Below, in pieces: positions 6,594-8,229 of a stretch of 8,229 nt of DNA. The stretch spans positions 1 through 8,229 of the forward strand of contig CAMBHV010000046.1 of NCBI GenBank assembly GCA_945867255.1, written 5' to 3'. How positions within the stretch are numbered: position 1 is the first letter of the stretch; the number at the start of each line of letters is the position of its first letter. Made by a program: the position numbers and the translations under genes. Under the pieces are notes generated by a model that saw nothing but the letters and a program-made list of their open reading frames with translations, did not search any database and was not told the origin of the DNA. Source of the DNA: an uncultured Clostridia bacterium. Its GTDB lineage: Bacteria; Bacillota; Clostridia; Oscillospirales; Ruminococcaceae.

Positions 6594-6929
6594 GTGGACA
6601 CGCTTGAAATCGGCTGCTGTGGAGCATACTGCAAAACCTGCCGGGAATACCGCAAAACCTGTAAGGGATGCAAAGCGGGATATGCCGAAGGCCTTCGTGA
6701 TTTGAAAAAAGCAAAATGTAAAATCAAAATATGCTGCATAAACAAGGGGCAGGCCAGCTGTGCCGATTGTGCCGGTTACGACGGCTGCCCCACCGTCCGG
6801 GCATTCCACAACCACCCCGGGTACAAATACGGGAAATACCAACAGTCTATCATGTACATCCGGACCCATGGCTACGCGGAGTTCCTAAAGCGAGCGGCCG
6901 GCTGGGTCGGCGCTTACGGCAACCTCTGA
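6594..6929 (+). CDS. DUF3795 cysteine-rich protein
   Basis: This small protein (111 residues) has 12 cysteines, at positions 8, 9, 13, 16, 23, 26, 42, 47, 48, 56, 59 and 65, all within the first 65 residues. The pattern CCGAYCKTCREY (8-19), TCKGCKAGY (22-30) and KCKIKICC (41-48) fits DUF3795. A metal-binding role, zinc or iron-sulfur, is a reasonable guess but not established. The C-terminal part (GYKYGKYQQSIMYIRTHGY, 76-94) is aromatic and typical of the family. The start is taken as GTG at 6594, ten bases after AAGGAGG (6577-6583). An ATG at 6587 is closer but out of frame and stops after six codons. The gene follows the previous one by 26 bases and precedes the phosphoesterase by 20. Confidence 0.85.
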   Translation: MDTLEIGCCGAYCKTCREYRKTCKGCKAGYAEGLRDLKKAKCKIKICCINKGQASCADCAGYDGCPTVRAFHNHPGYKYGKYQQSIMYIRTHGYAEFLKRAAGWVGAYGNL

Positions 6930-6949
6930 ATACAAACAGGGAGGTATTT

Positions 6950-7408
6950 ATGAACATCATCATTCTCTCCGACACCCACGGCCTGCTGCGGCCGGCGGTG
7001 CTGGAGATTCTGCAATCCGCTGATGCCATCCTCCACGCTGGGGACATCAACTCCCAGGCGGTAGTGGATAAGCTTTCCTCCTTCGCGCCACTGTATGTGG
7101 TGCGGGGCAACAATGACAAAGAATGGGCCGCGGCCATTCCTCACGATCTGACCGTGACCCTGGAAGGCATACGGTTTTATATGGTTCATAACAAGAAGGA
7201 CATTCCGGCAGGCCTGGACGGAGTGGACGTAGTGGTATTCGGCCATTCCCACAAATACAGCGAAGAGCAGCGCGGAAGTGTACTTTGGCTCAACCCCGGC
7301 AGCTGCGGGCCGCGACGGTTCCACCAAGAGATCACCCTGATGCAGGCGCAGGTTTCGAGGGGCTTCATCCGGGTAGAGAAGATTGTTATTCCTCATGAGG
7401 TGCCGTGA
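6950..7408 (+). CDS. Metallophosphoesterase, YfcE/MJ0936 family
   Basis: This is a compact calcineurin-like phosphodiesterase of 152 residues, the usual size for YfcE/MJ0936-type enzymes. All metal-site motifs are present: SDTHG (Asp8, His10), GD (Asp32), RGNND (Asn54), VHN (His80) and GHSH (His99, His101), followed by LNPGSCGPRR (114-123). Members hydrolyse small phosphodiester or phosphomonoester substrates with two metals, often manganese. The physiological substrate is generally unknown. The ATG at 6950 is preceded by GGGAGG (6939-6944) at five bases. The frame is open much further upstream, but that part lies in the DUF3795 gene and is not translated protein. The TGA stop overlaps the start of the following gene. 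Confidence 0.93.
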   Translation: MNIIILSDTHGLLRPAVLEILQSADAILHAGDINSQAVVDKLSSFAPLYVVRGNNDKEWAAAIPHDLTVTLEGIRFYMVHNKKDIPAGLDGVDVVVFGHSHKYSEEQRGSVLWLNPGSCGPRRFHQEITLMQAQVSRGFIRVEKIVIPHEVP

Positions 7409-7914
7409 TGGAGCTGGGGTTGACCTTTCCCTTACAGCGGTTTTTGCATCAAAAGCCGCCGCCCTACGGCAGCGAAGCCGATCGATCTTTCTGTTGGGAT
7501 TTACACATCATCGAGCTGCATGGCCGCAAATGCCTTTTGGCTGTGCACTGCCACAGCAGGTATACCTTTATCCGTTTTGATGTGCCGGGGTTTCTTTGGG
7601 CTAACCTATCTGAGCTATTTCGCATCGGCCTGACGGACAGCCTGGCTGCCGCCGGCTTTTCCCTGGCGGAAATTGACACTTACCTGCAAACGGCCGGTGA
7701 AGTGCAGTTCACCCGCACCCACGGACGGCGGGAGGTGGCATTTCTCAACCGCGCCTGGGAAGACGCGCTGGCACTGGATACCTGCCTGGACACCGCCAGC
7801 GCCGCCCAGCCCATGCTGGACTGGGCGGTGAATGCCCGCCCCAGCCGGTGCGTGGGCTTTGAAGGGCAGGCCCCTGCTGCGGGGCGTATCGGGGCATCGC
7901 TGTTCCACAGGTAA
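7408..7914 (+). CDS. DUF6933-like protein of unknown function
   Basis: This protein has 168 residues. The ATG at 7408 shares its A with the TGA stop of the phosphoesterase (TGATG), and GAGGTG (7397-7402) lies five bases upstream, so translation is probably coupled. A GTG at 7405 would add one residue and leave only two bases to the ribosome site. The middle of the protein follows the DUF6933 layout as I remember it: a WDLHIIELHGRKCLLAVH stretch (30-47), a YTFIRFDVPGF strand pair (52-62), a helical segment with LSELFRIGL (68-76), and FTRTHGRREVAFLNRAWEDAL (101-121). The last 45 residues, rich in Ala and Pro, match nothing I know and may be lineage-specific. There is no signal peptide or membrane helix. 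Family assignment is tentative; function unknown. Confidence 0.72.
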   Translation: MELGLTFPLQRFLHQKPPPYGSEADRSFCWDLHIIELHGRKCLLAVHCHSRYTFIRFDVPGFLWANLSELFRIGLTDSLAAAGFSLAEIDTYLQTAGEVQFTRTHGRREVAFLNRAWEDALALDTCLDTASAAQPMLDWAVNARPSRCVGFEGQAPAAGRIGASLFHR

Positions 7915-7991
7915 TCATAGCCCTTTCAGAAAACGGCATATTAAAATGATAAAATCAGCCTTGGCCAACCAAGCTTGAAAAGAGGATAAAG

Positions 7992-8183
7992 ATGAACACT
8001 TTATATGTGTCTGATTTAGACGGTACACTGCTAAGAAGAAACGGAACAACATCAGAATACACAAATAGTGTTATTAACGGCTTAACCGATAAGGGAATGT
8101 TTTTTTCTTACGCCACCGCACGTTCCCTGGTCACTGCCAAACAAGCCACAAAGGGCATACACGCCAAAATCCCATTGGAGTAG
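7992..8183 (+). pseudogene. Truncated Cof-type HAD hydrolase, N-terminal fragment
   Basis: The first 60 or so codons are a clear HAD-superfamily (Cof/YbjI-like) phosphatase start: LYVSDLDGTLL (residues 4-14) carries the nucleophile Asp8 and the acid/base Asp10, and FSYATARSLVTA (38-49) is motif II with Thr43. Family members are about 250-280 residues, but this frame ends at TAG 8181-8183 after 63 residues, just where the family normally continues with an IPxIVYNG-type strand. The downstream bases do not resume HAD sequence in any frame that I can see. The start is well formed (AAAAGAGGA at 7978-7986 before the ATG), and GC is lower than in the preceding operon (about 37% in the line 8041-8100). 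Interruption by an insertion or deletion near 8175-8190 is the best explanation. A sequencing error is less likely, since no frame continues. Confidence 0.75.
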
Positions 8184-8188
8184 TACCC

Positions 8189-8229
8189 TGTAAGTGCAGT
8201 CGCAAATTCCCCAAAAATCTGTTAAACTG
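8189..8229. mobile_element. Possible insertion-sequence end interrupting the HAD gene, cut by the window
   Basis: HAD similarity ends abruptly, and from 8189 the sequence begins TGTAAGTGCAG and soon runs into CCCCAAAAATCTG. A TG start followed by a C-rich then A-rich block within 30 bases recalls the terminal inverted repeats of IS3-family elements in Bacillota. Only 41 bases are visible: no transposase, second end or target duplication can be seen. This is a resemblance from memory, not a match. Confidence 0.25.

Noticed and set aside
6731..6949. N-terminal extension of the metallophosphoesterase
   Set aside because: The extension is the DUF3795 gene read in another frame and is Arg/Pro-rich nonsense; the ATG at 6950 has a proper ribosome site.
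7960..7973. Small hairpin CTTGG/CCAAG before the HAD gene as a terminator
   Set aside because: Only five base pairs with a four-base loop and no following T run.

Overview
The window looks like a chromosomal segment from a Clostridia-type member of the Bacillota. The pointers are strong AAGGAGG-type ribosome binding sites, short intergenic gaps, a Gram-positive lipoprotein solute receptor with a Ser/Thr/Ala-rich linker, and protein families (a MutT-like Nudix enzyme, DUF3795, a YfcE-like phosphodiesterase, a DUF6933-like protein) that I associate with gut clostridia. This assignment is inference; there is no rRNA or other phylogenetic marker.

Left block (1-4269, + strand, low GC). This is the downstream part of a ribose/AI-2-class (CUT2-type) sugar ABC importer operon. 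In order it holds the C-terminal end of the double-domain ATPase, two different RbsC-type permeases, an MBL-fold (glyoxalase II/lactonase-like) hydrolase with a complete metal-ligand set, and a lipoprotein substrate-binding protein. A perfect 13-bp hairpin with flanking A and T tracts closes the unit. The set reads as an import system with a dedicated cytoplasmic hydrolase. The substrate cannot be read from sequence, but a heterodimeric permease plus a hydrolase suggests something other than plain ribose, perhaps an ester, a lactone or a signal-like molecule.

Middle (about 4270-5220). Roughly 950 bases contain no convincing gene. The stretch is stop-rich in all frames, unusually rich in CTAG between 4516 and 4905, and ends with a strong hairpin at 5123-5145 that may terminate the leftward Nudix gene. 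It looks like decayed DNA of unknown origin.

Right block (5222-7914, visibly higher GC). A MutT-like Nudix hydrolase runs leftward from its own near-consensus promoter. A rightward promoter starts a tight four-gene run: an uncharacterised 245-residue protein with a DPDNGL motif, a 12-cysteine DUF3795 protein, a YfcE/MJ0936-like metallophosphoesterase, and a DUF6933-like protein that starts inside the stop codon of the gene before it.

Right edge (7915-8229, low GC again). A Cof-type HAD phosphatase gene is intact for about 60 codons and then stops abruptly. The bases after the break look like they could be the end of an insertion sequence, but the window ends too soon to tell.
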